Part shown: piece by piece, positions 43,303-51,466 of the stretch
Numbering within the stretch: the stretch's first letter is position 1
How the letters are laid out: every line of letters starts with the position of its first letter
From: Paenibacillus sacheonensis
GTDB taxonomy: Bacteria; Bacillota; Bacilli; Paenibacillales; Paenibacillaceae
Direction of reading: 5' to 3'
Assembly: GCF_009909195.1 (NCBI RefSeq)
Contig: NZ_JAAAMU010000022.1
Span: 1 to 64,000, forward strand
DNA length: 64,000 nucleotides
Made by a program: the position numbers and the translations under genes
Notes under the pieces: generated by a model
The model's input: only the letters and a program-made list of their open reading frames with translations
Databases searched by the model: none
Told to the model about the DNA's origin: nothing

Positions 43303-43662
43303 TCAGGAAAGCGTGGCGGCTTCGCTGCTTCGTTTGCGCTTCAAGTGCTCCTCGTGCTTTTTCCCCCATTGATGCATCAGTTCGAGAATCGGCTCCAGAC
43401 TCTGTCCGGCTTCGGTAAGCGAATAGTCCACTCGAGGCGGAACGCTGGGATACACGACGCGCTGAATGATATCTTGATTCTCCAGATCCCGCAAATGCGA
43501 GATCAGCATTTTTTTCGTAATGCCCGGGATGTTTCTTTGCAGCTCGCTGAACCGCTTGGTGCCATGAAACAATACATAGAGAATGGACGTTTTCCATTTT
43601 CCGAAAAGCACGTCCAGCGCCGGGTCAACCGCGCAAGCTTCGTCGTATGGATTCGCAGTCAT
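43303..43662 (-). CDS. HxlR-family (DUF24) redox-type regulator
   Basis: About 119 residues, a winged helix-turn-helix protein. Motifs: DPALDVLFGKWKTSILYVLF, RFSELQRNIPGITKKMLISHLRDLE and YSLTEAGQSLEPILELM. A Cys lies close to the N-terminus (DEACAVD, residue 10), the position of the redox-sensing Cys of YodB, CatR and HypR. The ATG at 43662 is preferred because AAGGAG precedes it; the frame is open to 43716. Together with azoR it forms a probable quinone/diamide-response module. Confidence 0.85.
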   Translation of the reverse strand: MTANPYDEACAVDPALDVLFGKWKTSILYVLFHGTKRFSELQRNIPGITKKMLISHLRDLENQDIIQRVVYPSVPPRVDYSLTEAGQSLEPILELMHQWGKKHEEHLKRKRSSEAATLS

Positions 43663-43918
43663 CCTTAACTCCTTCGCAGGTAAATTGTGATTTTTTTCCT
43701 TATCGGGTATTTCCATACTCTGTATTTCGCTTCATGATATGTCCACATATCCATTTCGAGAAGAAGGCGCAAGAGCGTGACTTTTCCTCCAAATGAAACC
43801 TTAGGCCATAGATCGTATCTATCGCAAATCTAAAATATATGAATTACGCATATGAGCCATTTTCGTATTATAGTGTACCTATCAGATAAGGGATGTGAAA
43901 ATTGAAGGAGAGATTCAT

Positions 43919-44311
43919 ATGGAATACGTTTATAAAAAAGCGCACATTTTTTGGGATGACGTCATTGAATCGGTTGTCATTCGGTGGCATTCCTTTGCAA
44001 AAGGGACCGAGCTCCGCGAACCTTTGGATAAATTGATCGAATTGGCCGTCATTAAGAAGGCAAAGAAGGCTTTATTCGATAACAGCCACATCTTGGTCTT
44101 GGATTCGGACATGAAATGGTTGTCCGACGAGTGGCTCCCCAGGCTGTTGAATGCCGGCATTCTTTACACGGCTACCGTCAATTCAAAGAATTCGGCTGCC
44201 GACCGCGAGTTGAACAGAGAAGCGATTAAGAAAGATACAGCGAAATTGCTGCACTACGAATTCGAAGGTGTTCACAACGCAATCGTATGGTTATCTGAAA
44301 TAGCTGCATAA
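43919..44311 (+). CDS. STAS/SpoIIAA-like hypothetical protein
   Basis: 130 residues. MEYVYKKAHIFWDDVIESVV begins a beta-alpha domain with a pattern of alternating strands and helices: LREPLDKLIELAVIKKAKKALFDNSHILVLDSDMKWLSDEW in outline. This recalls the SpoIIAA-like STAS proteins found singly in many bacteria, which lack the conserved phospho-Ser. No partner kinase or sigma factor gene is near. The ATG at 43919 has AAGGAGAG upstream. It is alone on the plus strand. Function unknown. Confidence 0.65.
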   Translation: MEYVYKKAHIFWDDVIESVVIRWHSFAKGTELREPLDKLIELAVIKKAKKALFDNSHILVLDSDMKWLSDEWLPRLLNAGILYTATVNSKNSAADRELNREAIKKDTAKLLHYEFEGVHNAIVWLSEIAA

Positions 44312-44551
44312 TCATCGAGGCAAGAACGATACATACGGCGGTTTATTAAGACTAACAAAGCTCAGAATATAAGAAGGCTTGAGCCCTTTCGCTTCCCAAT
44401 ACGAAGTGCGGAGGGCATTGTTTATGTGGAGGAACGTTTCCCATGCTCATGCTCCTCTTCCGGAATCGGCCATTACGAAGCAAGCCCATTCTCTTACGCC
44501 AAGTGACCACCTAAACCGTCGCCGGCATTCTCGCTGCAGGCGGCACGTTTT

Positions 44552-45553
44552 TTATTCGTTATCGATACTCACGACGATTTTGCCGATTGTCTTGTTGCCC
44601 ATGGCCCGATGAGCTTCTTCAATTTGATCGAACCGAAATATCTGTTCGTTCAATATCGGTTTTAATGCTCCTTGCTCATACAGAGCCGCGATTTCACGAA
44701 GAATTTCACCATGATGCGAACGTCCTTTTCCCGTCAGCAGAGGCATCAGCGTAAACACCCCCGAATAGGTTCCTGCCCGAAAAGATAAAGGCGCTAAGCT
44801 ATGTGTCCCCCAGCCCAGAATACTTACTACGTGCCCTGTATATCGTTTCACGGCTTGGAAAGACGCATCCAACGTCGAGCCGCCGACATTATCCAGCACA
44901 ACGTCGAAGCCATCCCCGTTCGTATAAGACTGTACATAGTCTTCAACCGAAGAGTCCGCGTAATCTATAGGCGTCGCGCCCAGTTTCTTGATGACGTTTC
45001 GACTCGCCTTAGACCCTGTCGAGAATACGTTCGCCCCCCGCGCCTTCGCGAGTTGGATGCCGATATGGCCAACTCCGCCTGCACCGCCGTGAATGAGCAC
45101 GTCATGACCTGGAAGAACGTTGGCTTGATCGATCAGTGCTTCCCATGCCGTAATTGCGATCAACGGCAATGCCGCGGCTTCTCGCATGGACATGCTCTTC
45201 GGCATTATTGCGAGCAAATCCGGGTCTACTGCTGCATATTCCGATAACGAGCCCTGGATTCCCCCTATGCCGCCAGTCAAACCGAACACCGCATCGCCGG
45301 GTTTGAATCCGGTGACCTCGGATCCTACCTCTTCTACTATCCCGGCCATGTCCAGTCCCAAAATCGCGGGAGGCACCGTCCTTGTATGGGGGGCTGAGCC
45401 GTCCCGCGTTTTTAAATCGAGCGGATTTACTCCGCTCGCTTTGATCTTAACGAGCACCTCATTATTTTCCGGAACAGGACGGAGCGTTTCCTGGAATCTG
45501 AGCGGGGCTTTAAATTGCTCCAATATCGCGGCTTTCATCATCACTTGTTTCAT
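44552..45553 (-). CDS. NADP-dependent quinone oxidoreductase (zinc-free MDR family)
   Basis: 333 residues. A medium-chain dehydrogenase/reductase without the zinc ligands: GroES-like N-terminal half (IKASGVNPLDLKTRDG) and a Rossmann half with the nucleotide loop LIHGGAGGVGHIGIQLAKARG. This matches the quinone oxidoreductase/zeta-crystallin group. The ATG at 45553 follows GGGAGAG; the frame is open to 45595. Probably protects against quinones or reduces alkenals. It is separated by about 165 bases from the next gene upstream, which may be a partner through the remnant between them. Confidence 0.88.
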   Translation of the reverse strand: MKQVMMKAAILEQFKAPLRFQETLRPVPENNEVLVKIKASGVNPLDLKTRDGSAPHTRTVPPAILGLDMAGIVEEVGSEVTGFKPGDAVFGLTGGIGGIQGSLSEYAAVDPDLLAIMPKSMSMREAAALPLIAITAWEALIDQANVLPGHDVLIHGGAGGVGHIGIQLAKARGANVFSTGSKASRNVIKKLGATPIDYADSSVEDYVQSYTNGDGFDVVLDNVGGSTLDASFQAVKRYTGHVVSILGWGTHSLAPLSFRAGTYSGVFTLMPLLTGKGRSHHGEILREIAALYEQGALKPILNEQIFRFDQIEEAHRAMGNKTIGKIVVSIDNE

Positions 45554-45639
45554 ACGTGCTTGTTCTCTCCCTTTTGTAGTAAAATGACTGCCCACGCTCT
45601 TGCAATGCAGATAGAATGCAGTTGTGAGGCAGCTTGAAC

Positions 45640-45719
45640 GGGATTGGTAATGAGCTGTGAAGGAAACCGGACATAAATAAGATTCCCAGCGGAACGTTCA
45701 GATAAAACAAGGATACCGA
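45640..45719 (-). pseudogene. Possible remnant of a DHA2-type MFS transporter
   Basis: Immediately after the stop of the Gal80-like gene, the minus strand reads SVSLFYLNVPLGILFMSGFL. This recalls the WxxxFYINVPIG motif of 14-helix MFS exporters. Only about 25 codons are visible and no start. Confidence 0.3.
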
Positions 45720-46862
45720 TTATTGCGGATCCGCGTTATCCACTTTTTGGGCGATGCCGGTTTCGTTAGCTTTGACAATCGTATCCGCCAGCCGATGGCG
45801 TTTAACGGCATGCGCGAAATCAGGCGTTATGTTCGTGCCCTCGCGCAGATCCTTCGCGAAGCTCGCGTATACGTAACCGACGTTACCGAATTTAGCCGGG
45901 CTTTCCGGAATATCTTTGACGATATCGGTGTACCGGTCTGGCACTTCCATTTCGGACAACGACGTTTGTTCGCCGGCTCCCCCGAATAGTTTAAGGGCCG
46001 TATTCTGAATATTGCCGTTATTTTCGGCGATAATGACCAGTTGTCCCTTGCTTCCGTTGATTTCCCAACGCAAGTCGACGTCTCTCGATGTTTCGCCGCG
46101 ATATACGACGGTGGCAAGCGCTCCGCCGGTAAGCGTGCCCGTAATCGCCAAGTGGGTCGGCGCCGTTACTTTCACGGTCGACTCGTCTTCCAGCACCTTT
46201 GCTTCGGGGAAACGAATGGCGAACTTCGCGGCAACGTTCTCGAAATCGCCGAGCACGTAGTTCAAACCGTCTATCGCGTGCAGCGTCGGCGAGCTCAATA
46301 AAGTCGCGCCTTTGGTTACATCGTACGTATAAGCGAATTTCTTAGGCGTAACCGGACCCCAGATCAGAGATGTACCGTTCATCGTCGTGGACATGACCTC
46401 GCCGATGTAACCTTCCCTGATCAGGTCGCGGGCATATTGAATCGCCGGAGAAAATCTCGCTTGCATACCGACCATGGTACGAACGCCTTTTGCCTTCGCT
46501 CGAGCTGCTAACTCCTGCGCTTCATCCGTCGTTACGCCTAACGGCCATTCGCTGAAAACCATTTTGCCGGCTTCGATCGCGGCGAGGGCGATATCATAAT
46601 GAGTATCCACGTTCGTGGCGATAACGATAAGATCCACGTTTGGATCATGAATCATGTCGTTATAGTTGTCATAACCGGCTACGCCGAATTCCTTGGCCGC
46701 CGCATCGGCTGAATCGCGTCTGCTGGTGCTTACGGCTCTCAATTCGTAGTCCGGCAAATTTTGAATGGCTGGCAAGTGGGCAAATACGGCCCAACCTGGA
46801 TTTGCAGAACTTGCACCGACGACGCCTACCCCGATTTTTTTGTTCTCTTGTTGATTCGACAT
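45720..46862 (-). CDS. Gfo/Idh/MocA-family oxidoreductase, Gal80-like
   Basis: 380 residues. Rossmann N-terminus with IGVGVVGASSANPGWAVFAHL (GxGxxG variant), then the catalytic-region pattern FSEWPLGVTTDEAQELAA, which replaces the usual EKP by EWP. EWPLG is the signature of the Gal80-like branch, where the fold can act as a transcriptional co-repressor in yeasts or as an enzyme of unknown substrate in bacteria. It is transcribed from a strong promoter with an overlapping TetR-type operator and diverges from the TetR gene. GAGGAGG lies upstream of the ATG. Confidence 0.88.
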   Translation of the reverse strand: MSNQQENKKIGVGVVGASSANPGWAVFAHLPAIQNLPDYELRAVSTSRRDSADAAAKEFGVAGYDNYNDMIHDPNVDLIVIATNVDTHYDIALAAIEAGKMVFSEWPLGVTTDEAQELAARAKAKGVRTMVGMQARFSPAIQYARDLIREGYIGEVMSTTMNGTSLIWGPVTPKKFAYTYDVTKGATLLSSPTLHAIDGLNYVLGDFENVAAKFAIRFPEAKVLEDESTVKVTAPTHLAITGTLTGGALATVVYRGETSRDVDLRWEINGSKGQLVIIAENNGNIQNTALKLFGGAGEQTSLSEMEVPDRYTDIVKDIPESPAKFGNVGYVYASFAKDLREGTNITPDFAHAVKRHRLADTIVKANETGIAQKVDNADPQ

Positions 46863-46980
46863 GATTTCTTCCTCCTCAAGTGATTTACTTGCTATCGTTC
46901 CCGCTTACCTCCGCTTTATTGACCCGATTTTGCTAAAGGGGTAACATGAAGTCAAGCAATCGGACTAACTTTTCGCATAA

Positions 46981-47035
46981 CCGGACCATGATCCGGATGC
47001 CACTTAATATAACCGGAACGTGGTCCGGTCGTCAA
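46981..47035 (-). promoter_or_regulatory. Promoter and paired TetR-type operators of the Gal80-like gene
   Basis: On the minus strand TTGACG (47035-47030), an 18-base spacer and TATATT (47011-47006) form a good sigma-A promoter. The spacer consists of the near-palindrome CCGGAACGTGGTCCGG (47013-47028). A second copy, CCGGACCATGATCCGG (46981-46996), lies just past the expected transcription start. Centres are 32 bases apart, about three helical turns. Confidence 0.7.
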
Positions 47036-47064
47036 TAGCATTTCTTTAACGGAGGGAAATCGAT

Positions 47065-47667
47065 ATGCTGGAACGCACGCTGCGCAAGGATGCGCAGGAA
47101 CGCAGGCAAATTATTCTGGAAAAGGCTGCCCAACTGTTCGGTCAATATGGGGTCGAAAACGTCAGCATGCGTCAGATCGCAAGAGAAGCTGGCGTTGGAC
47201 AAGGAACCTTGTACCGCAGCTATACGAACAAAGGCGAACTGTGCTGGGACTTGATCGGCGAAAGCTGTATTCAAAATAAGGATATTATGGAGCGTTATCT
47301 TCTAGAGCATTCTTCTGCTTCACTTAAAGAACGGTTGAAAACCGTGCTGTCTTATCATTTGGAGTCGCTGGAAACCCATTCCCCGCTCCTGGCTGCCATG
47401 CAAAATAATTACAATGCCGAAGAGGAATCGCGGGCTTCTGTCTACAAGGAGCATTATGAATCCATTCATGCCATCCTTGTAAGATTGCTAAGGGAATACA
47501 AGGAATCGAATGCATCCTCGCGGATAGATCCTGTCTTTAGCGCGGATGCCATTATGTCTACGATGGCGCCGGAAGTGTATTTGTTCCTAAAAGAACAACG
47601 GCATTACACATCCGAGGAAATAAAAGATCGGCTTTTCAACACTTATGTCGAACCGCTTATTCTGTAA
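47065..47667 (+). CDS. TetR-family transcriptional regulator
   Basis: 200 residues. The N-terminal helix-turn-helix is complete: RRQIILEKAAQLFGQYGVENVSMRQIAREAGVGQGTLYRSYTNKGEL in outline. The C-terminal ligand-binding part is helical and not family-specific. It diverges from the Gal80-like gene; two CCGGA-N6-TCCGG palindromes in the shared region are its likely operators. GGAGGG lies upstream of the ATG. Expected to repress the Gal80-like gene and probably itself until an unknown ligand binds. Confidence 0.9.
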   Translation: MLERTLRKDAQERRQIILEKAAQLFGQYGVENVSMRQIAREAGVGQGTLYRSYTNKGELCWDLIGESCIQNKDIMERYLLEHSSASLKERLKTVLSYHLESLETHSPLLAAMQNNYNAEEESRASVYKEHYESIHAILVRLLREYKESNASSRIDPVFSADAIMSTMAPEVYLFLKEQRHYTSEEIKDRLFNTYVEPLIL

Positions 47668-47681
47668 AGATCGTTAAAAAG

Positions 47682-47712
47682 GGACGGTGCGGGTGAACAT
47701 CCTGCATCGTCC
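47682..47712. terminator. Hairpin between converging tetR and the monooxygenase gene
   Basis: GGACGGTGCGGG and CCTGCATCGTCC pair with two mismatches around a short loop. The T-tract is weak on both sides. Confidence 0.5.
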
Positions 47713-47764
47713 TCTATTTATTCGCGACACAGTCTAATTATTTTCTGCTGCGCAGGCCGTATGT

Positions 47765-48871
47765 TTAAACCCTCTGTTTCTGTTTCGCAACCTCTCGCCG
47801 GACGATAGGAGCCACTTGACCAGCCAGCAGCTCGATGGCTTTCGCCACCTTGGCATAAGGCATGTTCCCGATGTCCAATTGCAGAATATGGCGGCTGTGG
47901 CCGAACAGCTCGTACTGCCGCAGGATCTTTTCGGCGACTTCCTGAGGACTGCCTACGGGGATGGCCATTGCGGGACCGACCATTCCCTCGAAATCGGAAC
48001 GGGAGATAGGCGCCGCGCCTCCGGATCGCTTCCCGAGGAAGTGACCCATGTAGCTTTCGTAATGCGGGTAAAATTCATCCTTGGCCTGCTGCGAAGTCTC
48101 CGCCACATAACCATGACTGGTGACGGCAACCTGCAGCTTCGAAGCATCGTGTCCGGCCTCGATGCCGGATTGGCGGTACAAGTCGACAAGCGGCTTGGCC
48201 CGTTCGGGAGAACCTCCCAGAATCGCGAGAGCCATTCCCAAGCCGAGCCGTCCTGCATAAACGGCGCTTTGCGGCGTCCCGCCGACTCCGACCCATAGAG
48301 GGAGCTCTCGCTGATGGGGACGCGGGGCTATCTCCGAGTCGTGGATCATACTGCGAAATTGGCCGCTCCAAGTGATCCGTTCGCTCTCGCGAAGCTTCAT
48401 TAGCAAGTTCAGCTTCTCCGAGAACAACTGGCCGTAATCTTCTAATTTGTAGCCGAACAGAGGAAAGGAATCCACGAATGCGCCTCTCCCCGCGATAATT
48501 TCGGCCCGTCCTTCGGACAGCAAATCGAGCGTGACAAAATCTTCGAACAATCGAACGGGATCGACGGTGCTGAGCACTGTCGTGGCGCTGGTCAAACGGA
48601 TGCGTTCCGTGGCCCGGGCGATCGCCGCGAGCACGACGGCATTCGACGATACGGCGAAGTCCAAGGTGTGATGCTCCCCGATCCCAAAGATGTCTAGCCC
48701 TGCTTGATCGGCCAAGATTGCGGCATCAATGATTTCCTTCAATCGCTGCTTATGGTTCACTTGGACGCCATGCCGGTTAGGAACGGTATCGCCGAACGTG
48801 TACAATCCGAATTCGAATGCCGGTTTCTCTTTTTTAGCGGTTACGATCGATTGCTTCTCTTGCATTGCCAT
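47765..48871 (-). CDS. Luciferase-like (LLM) flavin-dependent monooxygenase
   Basis: 368 residues, a TIM-barrel bacterial-luciferase-like protein. Motifs: FELGLYTFGD-like start (here FEFGLYTFGD), GLDIFGIGEHH, RLTSATTVLSTVDPVRLFEDF, GRAEIIAGRGAF and LPLWVGVGGTP. Members use reduced flavin from a partner reductase to oxidise organic compounds. The ATG at 48871 follows GAGGG. A MarR gene lies upstream, and a perfect MarR-type palindrome stands at the head of the region, so control by MarR is likely. Confidence 0.9.
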   Translation of the reverse strand: MAMQEKQSIVTAKKEKPAFEFGLYTFGDTVPNRHGVQVNHKQRLKEIIDAAILADQAGLDIFGIGEHHTLDFAVSSNAVVLAAIARATERIRLTSATTVLSTVDPVRLFEDFVTLDLLSEGRAEIIAGRGAFVDSFPLFGYKLEDYGQLFSEKLNLLMKLRESERITWSGQFRSMIHDSEIAPRPHQRELPLWVGVGGTPQSAVYAGRLGLGMALAILGGSPERAKPLVDLYRQSGIEAGHDASKLQVAVTSHGYVAETSQQAKDEFYPHYESYMGHFLGKRSGGAAPISRSDFEGMVGPAMAIPVGSPQEVAEKILRQYELFGHSRHILQLDIGNMPYAKVAKAIELLAGQVAPIVRREVAKQKQRV

Positions 48872-49190
48872 GTGATACCCTCATTTCTTTTAACGGTTAC
48901 GCCTGGAAAGAGCTATGCGTGTCCATTGTTTCTGTGACCGGCCGACTTAGCCGGCTCAAGACAGCAGGGTTGACAAGCTCTTTGTCGGCATCGTAAATCT
49001 TACGGTTTTATGGAGACCGTCTCCTTATTCAGCAGTATATTGGCGCACTGCCGTCACGATTTGTCGGGCGACGATCCCGATGTTGCGTTTCTAGATGATA
49101 AGTTGCGGGCTGTCGTCCGATCGTGATGCGCTCCTATTTAAATGACTTCGCGTTGTCAGTTGACTAGTCAAGTTATGGGGTAAAAAAAAT
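48872..49190. other. Intergenic stretch between marR and the monooxygenase gene
   Basis: About 320 bases with the palindrome at 49160-49171. No gene was seen; the promoter of the monooxygenase could not be assigned with confidence. Confidence 0.3.
49160..49171. promoter_or_regulatory. Perfect palindrome, candidate MarR operator
   Basis: TTGACTAGTCAA is a perfect 12-base palindrome of the kind bound by many MarR proteins. It also contains a TTGACT that could serve as a -35 on the minus strand toward the monooxygenase gene. Confidence 0.5.
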
Positions 49191-49637
49191 TTACTCCTGA
49201 GGCACGCTTTTATTCGTACTATGCTTTTGCAGCCGCGTGACGAGCTCGTACAACGTTCGCTGTTCTTCTTCCGTCAACGTTTCGTCGAAGAACGAGGTTT
49301 GGAACGCCAGCTGCGCGGGGAAAGCTTGCGCCATAACAGCCTCCGCCCTGGTTGTTAAACGGATCGTTTTGGTCTTCCAACCTTGCTTGCGTTCGATATA
49401 ACCGTCCTTCTCCAATCTGGCCAGCATTCGAGATATGCCACCCTCCGTCACCGTGAGCTTGCCGGCCAGCTCCAGCTGGTTCAGCGGCTGAAAGGTTCTC
49501 ACCTGTACGAGGACATCGAACTGCGCGGTCGTTAATCCGAATCGTTTCAGAAAATCGTTCGTCATCTGGTGGCTGCGGTTCGTGAAACGGACTAGGCGGA
49601 GCCAGATCAAGGATCCCAGCGTGTGGTTGTCGCTCAT
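49191..49637 (-). CDS. MarR-family transcriptional regulator
   Basis: 148 residues. The winged helix is visible: [50 protein letters not shown] in outline, flanked by dimerisation helices. MarR proteins repress drug- or stress-response genes and release DNA on binding phenolic ligands. GGGAGGG stands upstream of the ATG. Its promoter region carries TTTACTACTCAACT (49672-49685), a diverged form of the palindrome upstream of the monooxygenase gene, suggesting autoregulation. Confidence 0.9.
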   Translation of the reverse strand: MSDNHTLGSLIWLRLVRFTNRSHQMTNDFLKRFGLTTAQFDVLVQVRTFQPLNQLELAGKLTVTEGGISRMLARLEKDGYIERKQGWKTKTIRLTTRAEAVMAQAFPAQLAFQTSFFDETLTEEEQRTLYELVTRLQKHSTNKSVPQE

Positions 49638-49666
49638 TCAGACCCTCCCTTCTATCATGCGATAAA

Positions 49667-49705
49667 ATCACTTTACTACTCAACTGATACGAATTCAAGA
49701 TTTCG
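49667..49705 (-). promoter_or_regulatory. Promoter of marR with an operator-like sequence
   Basis: On the minus strand TTGAAT, a 17-base spacer and TAAAGT form a plausible promoter. The spacer and -10 contain AGTTGAGTAGTAAA, matching the perfect palindrome at 49160 in 12 of 14 positions. The rest of 49706-50008 shows nothing definite. Confidence 0.45.
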
Positions 49706-50008
49706 AATGAGGTAATTTTTTCTATTCAAACATCCAAGCCCCCCGACCACTACCCAGATGCGAATAGAGGTTTCTTGAACGGATCGTCTGCGTCTCCGGC
49801 TTTAAGCTGTCAAATAACTGAAGCCCTAAGGTATGACCGCATTAGAAATCCGTTCATTGGGGCCTCCATGTGTAATAATAAATAATTGAAAGAAACTCCA
49901 CACCAAATAATTGATTTTCTCGCTATTTGGCCGCTCGCCGCGCAGTGTCGGGAAAGCCAATCGTTTAATCGGCGTCTTATCTGCAACAAAGTCAACGATC
50001 ACATAACT

Positions 50009-50797
50009 TTACCCCTGGAAGAGTTCAATCGCCATATCAGCGCTAAAACCGAGGTCCCGATACACGCTTTCACCCATTTTGCTCGCTTGCAGCACCGCAA
50101 GCCTTCCGCCAGCTGCTTGTCCTTGGCGCACGGCATGAGCAGTCATTGCGCTTCCGAAGCCTTTGCGCCGGTAAGCTTCGCGTACAGCCACGTTATAAAT
50201 GCCTATTGTATCCCCTTGTTGGACCGCAGTCACCGCTGATACAGGCTGACCGTCCAGGAAGCCGATATAATGCCGGAATACGGCGTTCTCTCCGAAAGCG
50301 GCCGCTTCGCAGATCCGCACGAAGATGTTGCCGGCTTCTCCGATTAAATCAAACACGGGCGGCACGATATCCTGGAACCAATCCATCTCCGATCGATTTT
50401 GGATAGGTTTGATGACAAAGCCGGGAATATCTGGAGCATCATGCCTCCAATCGGTAAGGGAAAGCGACATGCCAGACATGTCGCCGACCTTTTTAAGCCC
50501 GTTCGCCGCTAAGCCGAACGTCAAATCCGCGACGTCTGCGTCATGAGACCAGGTCAGCCAAGTAAAAGGGACGTTGTTCGTACGGTAACTGTTCGCAATT
50601 CTTGCGATGTCGATTAATGTGTCTTCAGTCAATCCCCCTTGATAGGCTATGACCCGATTGTACATGGAATGAACGATATCCGATTCATACCGAAACACCC
50701 GTGACGTCCGTTTCAGGATAATGCGGGGACAGAAAATGCTCATTTGTTCCATCGTGTACATCATGTTTTCCTTAATCTTTTCTGGAATTCTTGTCAT
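50009..50797 (-). CDS. GNAT-family N-acetyltransferase
   Basis: 262 residues with a C-terminal GNAT domain. The acetyl-CoA pyrophosphate-binding motif is VREAYRRKGFGSAMTAHAV (Arg/Gln-x-x-Gly-x-Gly/Ala), preceded by the strand YIGFLDGQPVSAVTAVQQG and followed by AVLQASKMGESVYRDLGF. The N-terminal half is specific to a subgroup of Bacillales. The substrate is unknown. The ATG at 50797 has GAGG upstream. It appears monocistronic. Confidence 0.85.
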   Translation of the reverse strand: MTRIPEKIKENMMYTMEQMSIFCPRIILKRTSRVFRYESDIVHSMYNRVIAYQGGLTEDTLIDIARIANSYRTNNVPFTWLTWSHDADVADLTFGLAANGLKKVGDMSGMSLSLTDWRHDAPDIPGFVIKPIQNRSEMDWFQDIVPPVFDLIGEAGNIFVRICEAAAFGENAVFRHYIGFLDGQPVSAVTAVQQGDTIGIYNVAVREAYRRKGFGSAMTAHAVRQGQAAGGRLAVLQASKMGESVYRDLGFSADMAIELFQG

Positions 50798-50936
50798 GGT
50801 CCGGCCTCGCTTACGTATGGATTGATGTATTCTTTGTTCCAGTTTAACAGAAATAAAATCAGCAAGCTAAACGGGGCAGCCAGAAGTCCTGGACTGTCCC
50901 GGTTCATGTAATGATATGAAGTGCAGCTTTCGGGTT

Positions 50937-51416
50937 CTAAATGTTAACGGGAGTACTGAACATTGGGGGTCCAATAATTAACGTATCATTCTGCTCGGCA
51001 AGACGCCCGATTTCCTCCATTGAATGACGGCCGATTTCAGGAAAGAAATCGTCTATACCGCCTGGTACGAAGGTGAAAAGGATTCGCCCCCTATTGGACC
51101 CGACGTTTGCCCATGTATGAGGTACTCCGCGAGGAACTACTACGCTCGTTCCAGGGGGAGCTTCAAATTCCTCGTCACCCAATTGGAAACGGAAAGTTCC
51201 TTCAAGAATCTCGAAGATCTCTTCCCTTTCTTGATGAATATGCTTCGGTGGCCCAATCAAAGCCGGTACACGCGCTTCAATGACGGTTATCGCTCCGCCG
51301 ACTTGATTGCTGTGAATGCGAATGGTCATTTGTTCGCCTGGCATCGTGTCGAACCATTCGAGATCCTTGGCGAAAGCGACAACTGCCCCGGTTACGGCCT
51401 TATTTGTTTGTTCCAT
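50937..51416 (-). CDS. Cupin-domain protein
   Basis: 159 residues with one cupin domain. The two cupin motifs are visible: GPPKHIHQEREEIFEILEGTFRFQLG in outline, with His, His, Glu metal ligands, and VVVPRGVPHTWANVG with the second His. Single-domain cupins bind a metal and act as isomerases, dioxygenases or sensors. It follows the SDR gene by 50 bases and seems co-transcribed with it. AAAGGAG stands upstream of the ATG. Confidence 0.85.
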   Translation of the reverse strand: MEQTNKAVTGAVVAFAKDLEWFDTMPGEQMTIRIHSNQVGGAITVIEARVPALIGPPKHIHQEREEIFEILEGTFRFQLGDEEFEAPPGTSVVVPRGVPHTWANVGSNRGRILFTFVPGGIDDFFPEIGRHSMEEIGRLAEQNDTLIIGPPMFSTPVNI

Positions 51417-51466
51417 CTGTCATTTCTCCTTTCTGTATGCTGTCTTTCTGCATGGACGCTTGTCTT

